Origin: Takakia lepidozioides | Taxonomy: Eukaryota; Streptophyta; Takakiopsida; Takakiales; Takakiaceae | Reading direction: 5' to 3' | Length of the DNA stretch: 64,000 nucleotides | Assembly (NCBI GenBank): GCA_030704615.1 | Contig: CM060731.1 | Span: 77,108,756-77,172,755, forward strand | Shown here: in pieces, positions 47,480 to 58,074 of the stretch | Layout of the letters: each line of letters begins with the position of its first letter | Numbering within the stretch: the first letter of the stretch is position 1 | Position numbers and translations under genes: made by a program | The notes under the pieces: model-generated | Databases searched by the model: none | Told to the model about the DNA's origin: nothing | The model's input: the letters and a program-made list of their open reading frames with translations, nothing else

Positions 47480-49203
47480 CATTTCAGTAATCCTATCACG
47501 TTGCAGAAGTGTATGAACGTCAGTGGGACCCATTGTACACTGGTGAATGCACGTGTCTCGGTGAGGATCACAAAACATCATGTGAATGTAGATGTAGTAT
47601 AGGTGTTTGCACGGGACAAATTTGGTTTCTTTCCAATAGAGCTTGATAAAGTGTTCTGGAAGTCCGGGCATGTGCAATTTGGAAAATTGCCAACAGTTAC
47701 CTCATAAGTCCTGTCGTGAACAACAGAACCCGATGTCACCATACTGTACACCCGCCCATAGTCTGGAGGGGGGACATTGACAACTTGGGTCACCCGACAC
47801 TGCAGGTTTCTTGCTTACTCAATTTTGCACTCGTTTTCGGGACCTGCCTCAACACGACGGACCGGTTTTCCATTTCGTTTCGTAGGCCAGTCGTTCCCAT
47901 GTGGTGGACATGGGGGGAATGCGGATTGCAAACCCCGACATGAAACTGGTGTTATGACTACTGGGCCTCTTGGAAGACGAAACCCGGCATCCTCCAGCAT
48001 CTCAATTTCTTGCTTCGACAAACATGTTCCCAACTTCACTGGCCACACGGCTGGAATTTGAGGCTTGCTGAGGACTGAATCCCGGCAAGTCCCCATCACA
48101 CAACGCTGAATGTCATCAGGGCAAAACCAGAACTTGTGAGGCCTGGACTCTCGTGTACCATAATGTTTGAATAAACCAGTGAAAGACGGGGCAGGAGTCC
48201 CGCCTCCACCCCTAGAAATCTTGCTGGTGCACTTCACAAAGGATAACGCCCTAACAGCAGAACACCCAACTTTTGATCCTTGGGCTGTCCATTCAATGTG
48301 CCATATTGCATCAACACAATCGGACTCTTCCACCGCCAGCATCATCTCTCTCTCTTCTTGCACTGGAGCAGAGGGATATGAAGCATTGTATACAGCAGAA
48401 GAACAGGCACCGACAGAGGGACTGCCAGATTCGAATGTCGGAAATATATTGGAAGTTTTCGTCCGGCACCATGGATGTCCATCGTGCTTCTTGTCCATGC
48501 CCGCCATTCGTCCTACCAATCCCCCAGAGGATGTCGCTGGTGACAGCTCAAAAATGATATCACCATTAAATTCATTGGGTAGGTATTTTGCTCTAACGAT
48601 TCGCTGTGTATCCCAGTCAATGCCTCTCACATCACTCTTGCATCCTAGCAACCCCCTCAAGGACTGCAACTTCGGAATGACACTTGCAATCTCTTGCACA
48701 TCGGGGGCCCCCAGCAGACGTTGATTTGGAGGAGGTGGGAGCTCCGACACGTCCTCTTCTGAGCTATCGGAGATATCAACAAATGTGGTGGAGGTTGTCT
48801 CTTCTCTTTTGATGGGCAGAGTTTTGGGCACCTGAACCACCAAAGCTACTGTTCCGGGCGTGACTATGGAACCTTCCGACAGACATCTTTGATCCCCATG
48901 AACGCGATACTTTGCTGGTGGAACTCTCCACTCTCGCCAACTGCTAGACAAATGTGGTTTCTGAACGCATGTGCCCTCGACCTTCCCCACTTTGTCATAC
49001 ACCTCTCTCACTACATGTACAGTCCCTGCCTCCAAGCGGAAGGTTACACAAAGCAAGTCTTCTTGCACTACGGTGAGCCATTCACGTCGGCTACGGCACT
49101 CAGGTACTCCGCTTGCGCGTTGGAGTAGAAAACAGCGACGTCGGAGTTGAGAGACATTGCATGAACGAGCACGGGAGTCTGGGCAGTGGAGAGCAGGTGA
49201 CAA
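47480..49203 (-). pseudogene. SWIM zinc-finger transposon protein with internal stop
   Basis: A 462-codon minus-strand frame (49203-47815, no ATG near its start, so an upstream exon is likely) ends at a single TAA. The same frame then reopens and reads VTQVVNVPPPDYGRVYSMV, TYEVTVGNFPNCTCPDFQ. The second half of the SWIM finger, VPCKHLYYIYIHMM, follows one frame over (47677-47477), completing C-x-C...C-x-H with one frameshift. SWIM fingers of this kind sit near the C-terminus of MULE-type transposases and related plant proteins. The 462-codon part has an acidic patch (DISDSSEEDVSELPPPP) and a Cys-containing block KFWFCPDDIQRCVMGTC but no domain that I recognise. Function: probably a transposon-encoded DNA-binding protein, now broken. 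Confidence 0.7.
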
Positions 49204-49209
49204 GAGTAC

Positions 49210-49795
49210 ACCAGGAAGGCCAAATTCTGCGAACCACTTCCTGACAATGTCTCAGTGGATCCACCGACTGAAGGTACTGAGGCAAATTATTTCTTTGCAT
49301 GCTGTTTAGTAGCCGGTTTTGACTCTGACAGATACTGGTGAATTTTATCTCATTAATGTCAGATCACAGACCGCCGGACACATGATTCTGACAGGCAAGA
49401 ATTGCGGCCGACTTTGCAGATGCCACATCCTCAGTGACTGCGCTGTCGAACCCCTTATGTCAAACATGGATACGTGGCATGCCAATTTTTACATGTCTTG
49501 CAAGGGCAACAGGTGTCGAGTTCTCTGCGAGACAGCCCGCAAGCATCCCGCCGAAAAACGAAAACCCCAATTATGAGCCGTTACGTTTTTGGATGATTTG
49601 TCATTCCTTGAGAGGGAGGGATGAAAACCTAACCGCCATCCACTTTTGCCATTTGCCGGAGGGATGTCTTCGGAGGTTACATTCTGACATTCATCATTTC
49701 AGACTCGCCACACTGGAGCATCCCAAGAACGAGAGCGTTTCCGCAAAGAAGAGAGCGAGAAGGTAGTCTTTGTACTTCACGTCTGCTAGGCAGAG
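49210..49795. other. no gene recognised
   Basis: It lies between two divergent transposon genes and may hold their promoters. Frames on the plus strand overlap and have no known domain. Confidence 0.35.
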
Positions 49796-50741
49796 GTTGA
49801 GAGTAAAGAGAGGATGAAGAAAGCTAGGAGGGCTTTGAATTTGTCTGAGGGAGGGAGTGATCGCGAGGGGGAGGGTTTTGTGGGCGAAGGGATGGAGAGT
49901 AGGGCAGGTAAGGAGCCCATTCTGGACAAGTAGCTCAAGGATCTGTTGGAGCTCACTCTATTGCAACCGATACAGGAGGAGGAAGTCGAAAGGGAGAGCA
50001 GTGCTCCTGCGGAGGAGGAGGCAACGCAGCAAAGTCCGCAGAGGGGCCTGGGCCTGCCGACAAGGGGGCGGCCCTCCTCCATGCAACTGTCTTTGCGTCC
50101 GTTGAAGGAGAAGGCTCAAGCGGAAAACAGCGCGGGTTGGGAGAGGAGAACACTTCCAGCGGTGGACAGAGTTTGATCCAGGTGAGTACAATAGCGCATT
50201 GGCTTTAGATGACCTTGTTCCCTGACTCGTAGCGATAAGAAGAACAGTAAGAAACATACATTTGAGTCTGTTTGAAGATGACATTGACGATAGCTTAAAA
50301 CGGCATTGCATCATGTCCACCATTGCATTCACAAGGGTTTCGAACAAGACGACAACGAAGTGATTGCTTAATCTGCCACCTCCGCGAGGCATAGTCCTTC
50401 GTTCTGGCGAGCCCAATGCTGTCTCTGTATGAGTGCAGTAGCCTGCAATATAGATGGCGTTGACGACACCTTAATCTGGGCCTGCAACGCTTACCTTCAT
50501 TATGCTTTTTGGCAGAGAAAGCGGAAGAAGGCTTGGGAGAGTCAGCGTCCGATCTCATCCGTGGATCCTGGAGTTCAAGAGCAGACCATGCCAGAGCAGG
50601 GTCATGTCGCTCAGGAGGAGGAGGTGCAAATAATGCAGTGTCCACGATTGGTCTCAGGCACTGAGGAGAAGTAGAAAACACACAAGTGCCTCCGCAATCC
50701 GTGAAGGAGAAGAGCCAGGTGCAAGGCAGAAGGCGTGCAAG

Positions 50742-50759
50742 GGGGGGGGGGGGGGGGTC
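50742..50759 (+). repeat. poly(G) run
   Basis: A run of about 17 G inside the region between two putative exons of the methyltransferase-like gene. Its exact length may be an assembly or sequencing uncertainty. Confidence 0.9.
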
Positions 50760-50912
50760 TTCCAGCGGAGGAACGAAGCCAGAGAAGGTTAGTTCATACA
50801 TTCGAATCCATGGTTTTTGCAACACAAAGGAGTTAGATTGAGGTGTCGCTAACGCCACCTAAAAGGTCACCTTTGCGGGTAATGGTGTACGTAGGAAGGT
50901 TAAGGTGAAGGA

Positions 50913-51838
50913 AGATTAAGGTGTCGTCAACGACACCTTAATCTGCCACTGCGTTCAACCAAAAACATTGAGAAAACACCCAAGAACTACAACACATTAA
51001 GTTGTTGTCAACGACAGCTTAATCTGCCACTGCATTCAACCTCGAACATGGGTAAATCACCTAGAAAAAAAACAGATTAAGGTGTCGTTGACGACATCTT
51101 AATCTGCCTCTCCATTCAATTCAAAATATGGGAGAAACACCCTAGAACTGTAGCAGATTAAGGTGTCGTTGACGACATCTTAATCTACCAATGAATTGAA
51201 CCCAAAAAATGGGAAAAACAGTCTTGTACTACAACAGATTAAGGTGTCGTCAACGACACCTTAATCTGCCTCTGCAATCAAAATAAACATGGGAGAAACA
51301 CTCTAGATCTACAGCAGATTAAGCTGTCGTCAACGACTGCTTAATCTGCCACTGCATTCAACCTCAAACATGGGGAATTCACCCTAGAAAAACAACCGAT
51401 TAAACTGTCGTTGACGACATCTTAATCTGCCAATGAATTCAACATAAAACATCCAAAAAACACCCTACAACTACAGCAGATTAAGGTGGCATTGACAACA
51501 TCTTAATCTGCTTCTGCATTCAGTCCAAAACATGAGAAAAACACCCTACAACTGTAGCAGATTAAGGTGTCATTGACGACATCTTAATCTCCAATGAATT
51601 GAACCCAAAACATGAGAAAATCACTCTGGAACTTCAGCAGATTAAGGTGTCGTTGACGACACCTTAATCTGCCTCTGCAATCAACATAAACATGGGAGAA
51701 ACACTCTAGAACTACAGCAGATTAAGATGTCGTCAACGACACCTTAATCTGCCACTGCATTGAACCTCAACATAGGAAAATCACCCTAGAAAAATAGCAA
51801 ATTAAGCTATCGTTGACGACATCTTAATCTTGCCATGA
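50913..51838. repeat. palindrome array 2 (twelve units, period about 80 bp)
   Basis: Twelve near-perfect palindromes, form AGATTAAGGTGTCGTCAACG + ACACCTTAATCT, start at about 50913, 50996, 51074, 51155, 51236, 51316, 51399, 51477, 51559, 51638, 51719 and 51799. Spacers are themselves similar (TGCCACTGCATTCAACCT, then AAACATGGGAGAAACACCCT, AGAACTACAGC), so this is a satellite-like array. A single half-unit, GGCGTTGACGACACCTTAATCT-like, lies at about 50458. Arms stay paired although the base sequence drifts, and the centre occurs in two orientations. Confidence 0.95.
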
Positions 51839-53189
51839 TTGTGTGTCTTAATACATTGCATTTTGCAGAAAAAGAGAAAGAAAGCCGGGGGAAGCCAGCC
51901 TGCAGAGGAAACAGTTGTTCTTGAAGACAGGGACATTGTTGTGGACGCCAACTATGAAGCCAAGGTGCACTCTCTTATGTACACCACCAAGGTGAACTCG
52001 AGGAAAGTCATCAACTCCATAGAAGTGAAAGACGGCACTCTTTTCATTCCTCTGTGCCGGATGATTTCTATGCCAGCAGTTCGGCCTGCCCGTCACCACG
52101 ATATCAAGAAGCCACAGGGGGACTTTATCCATGGGTACTTGAAGGGTTCGGCTGTGTTTTACGTGTCGCTGACTGATATCCAGGGATCTGAGAAATTGGT
52201 GGACCTCGATGTAATGGACAGTTGGACCCGCTTCGGAAAGAAGTGAATACGGATACTCCTGCTTATGTTGGGCATTTTGACATTTGGGGAGGAGGTCTGC
52301 ACATAGACCCAGATTGCGACCCAGTCGAATCTGATGTTGTTCACAACTATGTGGATGCGTCCCAGACTCTGAAAAAGACTGGAGGAATTCCATGGAGAGG
52401 TGTCCGAGAGAAGTCGCCCGCGTTCATGCAGACCTTCATTGAAACATGCAGCCGGCATGGTGGCAAAGTGGTTGACCTCTCCATGGGCACAAGTGCATGC
52501 CGAAACTCTTCTCCATTCGTCGTTGCACATGTTCATCTCCTGTTTTGCTTCTGACATGGTTTCGTGCTTTCATTCGCTATCCTACAGGGGCTTCGTTCCA
52601 TGCCTGCAAGTGTGCAGGAAGACATCTTTTTGGGTTTGAGGGGGACGAGGAGCTTTACTCTCGAGTCATTGCTCCACTCTCTGAGGGAATCCTCGCATTC
52701 GACCCAGACTGAGAAGATTATTGAGGAGCAGGATCTGCAAGAGCCGGATGCTCTGGATGTGGATTCGGATTTTTCATGTGAATAAGTGCATGTTTTTTTG
52801 TGGCAACTCATAGACCCCATGACGGATCCTTTTGGTGCTCTCATGCATACAAGAAGCCCTCTTGTTTCCTCTCATGCTTTCTTTCAGTCCTCTTTCATTC
52901 TTGGATCAGCCTGAGCCTCAGCCTGAGGTCTCTTCCTTTTAAGCACCCCTATTTCATTCTAGTTTAGGGTTCAGCCTTCTTGCTGGTTTTGAGCACTCTT
53001 GCTTTCTTGTCTTCATTTCTTGACGCCCTCTTGGTTTCAACCTGTTTTGATTCTTTCATCTCTGCAGCACATCATCTTCAACCAACACCATGCCCACAAG
53101 TGCGAGCTCATCCAATGGCCGTGGCCCCAGTTCCATTCAGCAGCCTGATGCAGGTATGCTTGGCAACCTCACTCCCTTCGTCGCACGAC

Positions 53190-54251
53190 ACATTTGGATG
53201 ATGGGTCTAAAATCATGTATAGTGCGTCAAAAAGCGAGGGCGACGCAGGTGAAGCATGGGCGGTGTGCGAACTTGTGAATTTGCGTTTCAAGTACCCCAC
53301 TCTAAGTAAATTTTGTGACTACTTGGAGCAGGAGTGGGTTCCTAAAGTTAAAATGTGGACATTGGGTTCTCGCAACATTCCACACGCAGGACAAAGACAC
53401 AAATGCCGCCATTGAAGCTTATCATGGAAATCTGAAGGCACAGCTGAAATGCACAAAGACTAAACTGGTCAGCAGACAAGTCGATTGGCTCATTCATGAA
53501 CTCACAGGTGATTTGTTCACTCATTACTGGTATATGTCCTATACCAAAACATATGGCTTCATCCGTAATAAGCGAATCGAAGGCTTCGTCTGTAGCTCTA
53601 TTTTGCTTGCCAAACAGATTCCGGATTGCAATGTCAACCTTCCGCAGACAGAAGGGGGCATCGCAACTGTCAAATGTATTTGGGATGACGGGACTACTTA
53701 TACGGTTCACAATGTTGCGATTGTCGTCATGCCCGCAAAGGGAATATGTGTGCGCATCAGGTGAAGGTTTTGCAAATGATGCATCCCAACTTGGAAGATG
53801 GCACCATAGCAAAATACTGTGGAAGCCTTATTGGCAGCAGCAGAGGAGGCCTTCATAGCCTGTTTGCACCACCGCAATCACCCACATCAATGCGCTCCAA
53901 AGCGCTTCCCTTCCTTCCACACACAACTCATCACCATATTCGTCTCAGAAAAGTCCAGGACTGCCATTGCTGGGAATGATATCAACTGAGTTCGAGCGGG
54001 TTCTCGACATGACTAGACAGAGCACGGTTTTGCAGCAACACCTTCTTGCTATGGTTCGAGCAGCCAAAGGGAAAATTTGCGATTTGACGTCCACAATGGA
54101 GGAGGGTATTCATCATCTCACTGAGGTTGACGATGGAAACACCAAGTCACTTGTGAGATGGAAGGATTTTCTGGAGGCACGCGATAGAAAGCGTCATCTG
54201 CCACCTGTGCCTGAACGAATGAATGCGAAGAGGCAATTGTACACATCCTGA
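53190..54251 (+). pseudogene. MULE-type transposase, C-terminal half with SWIM finger
   Basis: Pieces in order across frames: DDGSKIMYSASKSEGDAGEA, FCDYLEQEWVPKVKMWTLG, SRNIPHAGQ, then after a one-base insertion DTNAAIEAYHGNLKAQLK, RQVDWLIHELTGDLFTHYWY and IPDCNVNLPQ. After a one-base loss the SWIM finger CDCRHARKGNMCAH follows, then QVKVLQMMHPNLEDGTIAKY. The NAAIEAYHG block and the C-x-C...C-x-H finger are typical of Mutator-like transposases of this group. The tail to the stop at 54251 is Arg/Glu-rich. Two frame shifts make it inactive. The N-terminal and DDE part is missing on this strand but is present, inverted, at 56.3-58.1 kb. Confidence 0.82.
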
Positions 54252-54259
54252 TGAGGATG

Positions 54260-55700
54260 GGGCAGGCGGAAATTCAGATGTCTTCTTATGACGTGCTTGG
54301 CCACAATGACATTGCAGTATGCTGAGTGTAAGAATGCGTTTGTTTTCATGACGTTTCATGGCATTCTGTTTCATCTTCTTCTGTAAAGACAGTTGTTGCG
54401 TTGCACATGCAAATGGAATGAGCTCACTCAGTGACTGAAAATATTGATGCATGGTGGATCGTCGCGAACTGTGAAGGGCCAGGCCTATTGAAACCCCAGG
54501 CCAAATAAACCGCATAGGCTGGAAATTGAGGAAACTGCAAAGTTTTCTTGTTTTCTATGGAATGTATGGAGGGGTTTGTTCTTAAAGCTACATTGTACAT
54601 TTTATGTATGCAGCAGAGTACATATCCATATTCCCTTCGCTCCATGCCTGCATTTCACCCTTGATTAACGTGATTTTGTATGCCAGGCGAAGTTGTTATG
54701 TTGCATGGAAATGGTATTACAGTATTCATAGCATTTCCGTGGTGAAAGAAAACGCCATTTGTGAAGTCGCATCCCTTGCATTCATTTTCATCTTTTGTAA
54801 GGAGATTTGGTGCGTTGCAATGACATGGAATGAGCTCCCTCAGTGACTGTAAACATTGCTGCATCCAAGTGGTATGCAAGGGGTTTGGTGTTCCACCCTC
54901 CAACAGGATACAACAACCATGACCCAAGCTCTGGCACTTGGCGAAAATATGCGAATGTTTACATAAGCCATACAGTCGTGGATGTCACGAAGCCATGGCC
55001 ACACTTAACAAGAGTGTATGGAATTGGTGGTGCGGGAATGACAACAGTTCGTATGTGAAACTCCATCGACCTTGTCTTCTCGGAAATTTACATGAGACAC
55101 ATAAATGATAGGTCATAACTGAACTGTGCTCGCATCCTGAACATGAGGATGTGGGAACTCAAATTTATAGCAACCTTGTGCCTGTGCATGATGTTCACGG
55201 GTGTTCAGGTGTGTTGTCCAACTGTATTGTATGAGGCCACCAAGCAAAACTCCCTGAACAGAAGGATGACCATATGAATCATAGCACAAATGACTCATAG
55301 CACTAGTATTTTATGTCATGTGCAGCTTGCCCAAAGTCAAGTGCCCCTCATACTTGCAGTCATACGAGGTGAAACAGAGAGCGAGGACGTGAAGGGATGG
55401 GCGTGGTAGAAAGGTTGTCATGCAAACTAGAGCGGTTTTTTCATGTGGGTGCATCAGTCTATGCAAAGAAGACATCGAAGATGTAAAGACATCCAATAGT
55501 AACAAATGGAATAGTCAAAATAAGGAAAGCAATTTTACTTCCTCCCGCCCACACAAGAAGGAGCTGCATCGCCTTCATAGGGCAATGCTATGTCTGGAAA
55601 ATGAAGCCTTACTTCATGACATGAAGTTTTGAACAAAGAAAACATAAAAAAAAATGCTGCATAGCAAGATACATTGCTGATGACAACCGTAAGATCCAGC
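54260..55700. repeat. non-coding stretch with a direct repeat
   Basis: About 85 bases at 54365-54450 (TTTCATCTTCTTCTGTAAAG ... GGAATGAGCTCACTCAGTGA) recur, diverged, at 54780-54865, some 415 bases later. Otherwise there is no gene; this is probably 3' transposon sequence. Confidence 0.6.
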
Positions 55701-55703
55701 ACG

Positions 55704-56330
55704 TTACTCCGCAAACCAGTCAATGCAAGTCCAGTCATACTCTGGCACATCAACTTCATGCACTTTGGATTTCATTTTCCATGATGAAAGTTGCACATTC
55801 CACTGGGACGTACGGACGACATGGTGGAAGTGATCTGTCTCCCAGTTCTCCAAGAAGACCCGCAGGAGTATGCTGGAGCTGTTCAGTTCCCCCCCACCTG
55901 ATGCGAAGTGAACGGACATGGTGTCCCCATTTACCGTCATGCAAAGGTCACCTGGACCACTCATAAGGCAGGTATGGGAGATAGTCCTTCTCAACAACCG
56001 ATAAATTGGGTTGGGGACGGGGTCTACCAATTTCTTGACATCCCATGAACCCTCCACCCATTGGAAAATTGTCAGAAGATGGAAACTTTCTTGCTCTTTG
56101 TCTGGGTCCATGCCTAGACTCCAAGGACCCCACTCCTCATTTGGGTCCTCAAGGAACCTAGAACGCAAAACCAGAGTGTTGGACATCATGGCATCCCCTG
56201 CATTGTTTGGGTCATAAAATCCGCACCATGCCAACCTGCCAACAAACTCAAAAGCTCTCACAAGAATATCACCTCGCATGGGTTTGGAATTGTCGATGCA
56301 GTGGACATGTCTTACATGACACATGCACAC
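55704..56330 (-). CDS. 208-codon open frame inside the transposon cluster, unrecognised
   Basis: An uninterrupted minus-strand frame with good amino-acid complexity, for example FVGRLAWCGFYDPNNAGDAM, GPWSLGMDPDKEQESFHLL and VFLENWETDHFHHVVRTSQ. I do not recognise a domain. It starts at the edge of the last readable exon of the inverted transposase half and does not encode the transposase region expected next. It may be an accessory transposon gene or a captured host exon. Being the longest undamaged frame in a cluster of broken ones, it may be real, but the start is uncertain. Confidence 0.35.
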   Translation of the reverse strand: MCMCHVRHVHCIDNSKPMRGDILVRAFEFVGRLAWCGFYDPNNAGDAMMSNTLVLRSRFLEDPNEEWGPWSLGMDPDKEQESFHLLTIFQWVEGSWDVKKLVDPVPNPIYRLLRRTISHTCLMSGPGDLCMTVNGDTMSVHFASGGGELNSSSILLRVFLENWETDHFHHVVRTSQWNVQLSSWKMKSKVHEVDVPEYDWTCIDWFAE

Positions 56331-58069
56331 AAATCTGCATCTTTGATCTTAGACACAACATTCTTTTGCCATGCTCTCCTCACATGCCAAAGGCATAGCA
56401 GACTGCCCCCACACGGCCCTAACATAGAAAGACATGTGAGAACATTATAATGTGGAGAAGTGCAGAAAACCTCGGAATTTCAAAGAGGTGTGAATTGGCA
56501 ATCACCTGATTGCTTTTATTTCAGCATCTGCGTCATCAACAATGAAAGCATGTGGGCACCATCCTGCCTGGTCACCCCGAAGCTTCCCGTTCAGTGCAAA
56601 CATCCATGGCTCCAAATCGATTGCCTTTGATCTCGCTGTGATGATGAATGCAACTGGGATTCCATTCAACCACTGGTTGAATACCATCATGGTGTATAGC
56701 GGGTACTACATAAACAGCAGTCAATGTACAACAATTCAGGCAAGTTTGAATGGAGAAAGATGTGAGGAGGACCTTTGTACGATGTGGGGATGCAGTATGG
56801 CAAGTACACCCTAAACCTGGCTTCAACGATTGTAATGAAGAAAAAACAGAGATCACACCTTCTTCTCATTGGTTCCGAAGGTGGCGTCGCAAGCGACAAT
56901 TCTACGATGGCCAAATTTCAACATTTGATCTCGCTGCCACACTGTTTGTATGCCAAGAACAAATGGAAGATCAAGCTTGATGTCACTGGATGTCCAAGCC
57001 TTGTGGTTTTTTTCTTCTTGGTAGTAGAAAACACTGGCCATATTTTCATGCACCCACATGCGGACACTCTGGGCATCATTTGGGTGTTTTCTGAATGTCT
57101 CTTCATCGCATAACATCGCAATATTGCGTATGTTTTGGGAGAGGAGAAAAGTGTCACGGTTGACGTCCAACCCTTGCTCCATCAACTCCTTCACTCGCAT
57201 GGTGTGCTTGGCCATTATCTTGTTTATGCTCAGCCCAAGACGCAAATTGTGCAAAATCCATGACTTCATGTCATCACTAAGATGGGGAGCCATTGTACTT
57301 CGGTTCAACTGACATGAAGGTCCGTGGCATATCTCACCTCTTCCATTTACATGTTGTTTCTCATGATAAACTATCTCTGCCATAGCAGGGTCCATGTAGC
57401 ATTGTTTGACAACAAATCGGCACATGCAACCTCTTTTCATGCCTTCTCCTGTTTTGTTGTTTGTAGTCCTTACTTGTTTTGGTTTTTGTCCTTTGGATTC
57501 CGGCCTTACTCTAGGCTTCCTCCCCCTTTTCTTGGCTGGACCTGCATACCATTTTTTGGCATGCATAGCATCTGTTACCTCCACAATGTTTTGGGTATTG
57601 TCTTGTGGGCCATAGGCGCAGTGATACCTAAGCAAAAAACATGAGTGGCCTTTTAGAACCGCTCCTATGAAAAGCAGAAGTGCATGGCTAGTGGGATTGG
57701 ACACAACCTATATAGTGGGCAACATTCATTTCATTTTTCATGAATCATGAATTCATACCTTGTAATGTTCATGGCACTGTTGATGCGTGGTGCCCGAAGA
57801 CTCCCAGCAGGGGTGCCCTTCTGTCGATGACTTCGGAAGGTGCATGGGGCCTCCTTCAGGGAGGACTCACCAGCAATGAAGTCGACCACCCGATTCCAAG
57901 GGATATATGCAATTTCAGCTGTGTTCTGATCAAGTGTCTGTCCATGCCATTGGGACCTCCATTGCACGTCATGGTGTGTGAAAGTACTTGTCTTTGGTGT
58001 TTGTAGCAGACTTTGCAATTTACAAAGAAGGTGGGGCAAAATTTTGCCATCTTCAACCACTTCAGCCAT
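56316..58069 (-). pseudogene. MULE-type transposase, N-terminal and DDE half, four exons
   Basis: Exons on the minus strand: about 58069-57759, 57627-56859, 56705-56506, 56418-56316, with GT-AG introns in phase. The order is AYIPWNRVVDFIAGESS, CTFRSHRQ, AMNITR|YHCAYGPQDN, a basic AT-hook-like stretch PAKKRGRKPRVRP, CMCRFVVKQCYMDPAMAEI, RRIVACDATFGTNEKK (first catalytic Asp), YPLYTMMVFNQWLNGIPVAF, PHAFIVDDADAEIKAI (second Asp) and LLCLWHVRRAWQKNV. This is the arrangement of Mutator-like elements. One frame shift lies between AVWGQS and LLCLWH in the last exon, so it is inactive. The C-terminal part that should follow is absent here and present in opposite orientation at 53.2-54.25 kb. Confidence 0.85.
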
Positions 58070-58074
58070 GCTTA

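Larger units (their letters stand above)
49796..52785 (+). pseudogene. methyltransferase-like transposon gene, spliced, damaged
   Basis: Likely coding pieces: 49.80-50.18 kb (acidic and Gln/Ser-rich, with one in-frame TAG), 50516-50674 (RKRKKAWESQRP), then 51869 onward (KKRKKAGGSQPAEETVVLED). The last runs to LVDLDVMDSW, shifts one frame, and continues TPAYVGHFDIWGGGLHID and HGGKVVDLSMGT. After a short probable intron with acceptor CCTACAG at about 52589 it reads ASFHACKCAGRHLFGFEGDE and ELYSRVIAPL. VVDLSMGT resembles motif I of N4/N6-type DNA methyltransferases (VVDxFxGTG), and GRHxxGFExDE is the block that follows it in plant and oomycete transposon-borne relatives. The DPPY/NPPY catalytic motif was not found. 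The putative intron 50.79-51.87 kb is filled by palindrome array 2. Confidence 0.6.

Noticed and set aside
48167-48724. 185-codon plus-strand frame opposite the SWIM gene
   Set aside because: It is antisense to the longer minus-strand frame, which continues into a recognisable SWIM finger; the plus frame has no known motif.
50913-51838. CRISPR-like repeat/spacer pattern
   Set aside because: The spacers resemble one another, the surroundings are plant transposon genes with introns, and no cas gene is present. It is a satellite of palindromes.
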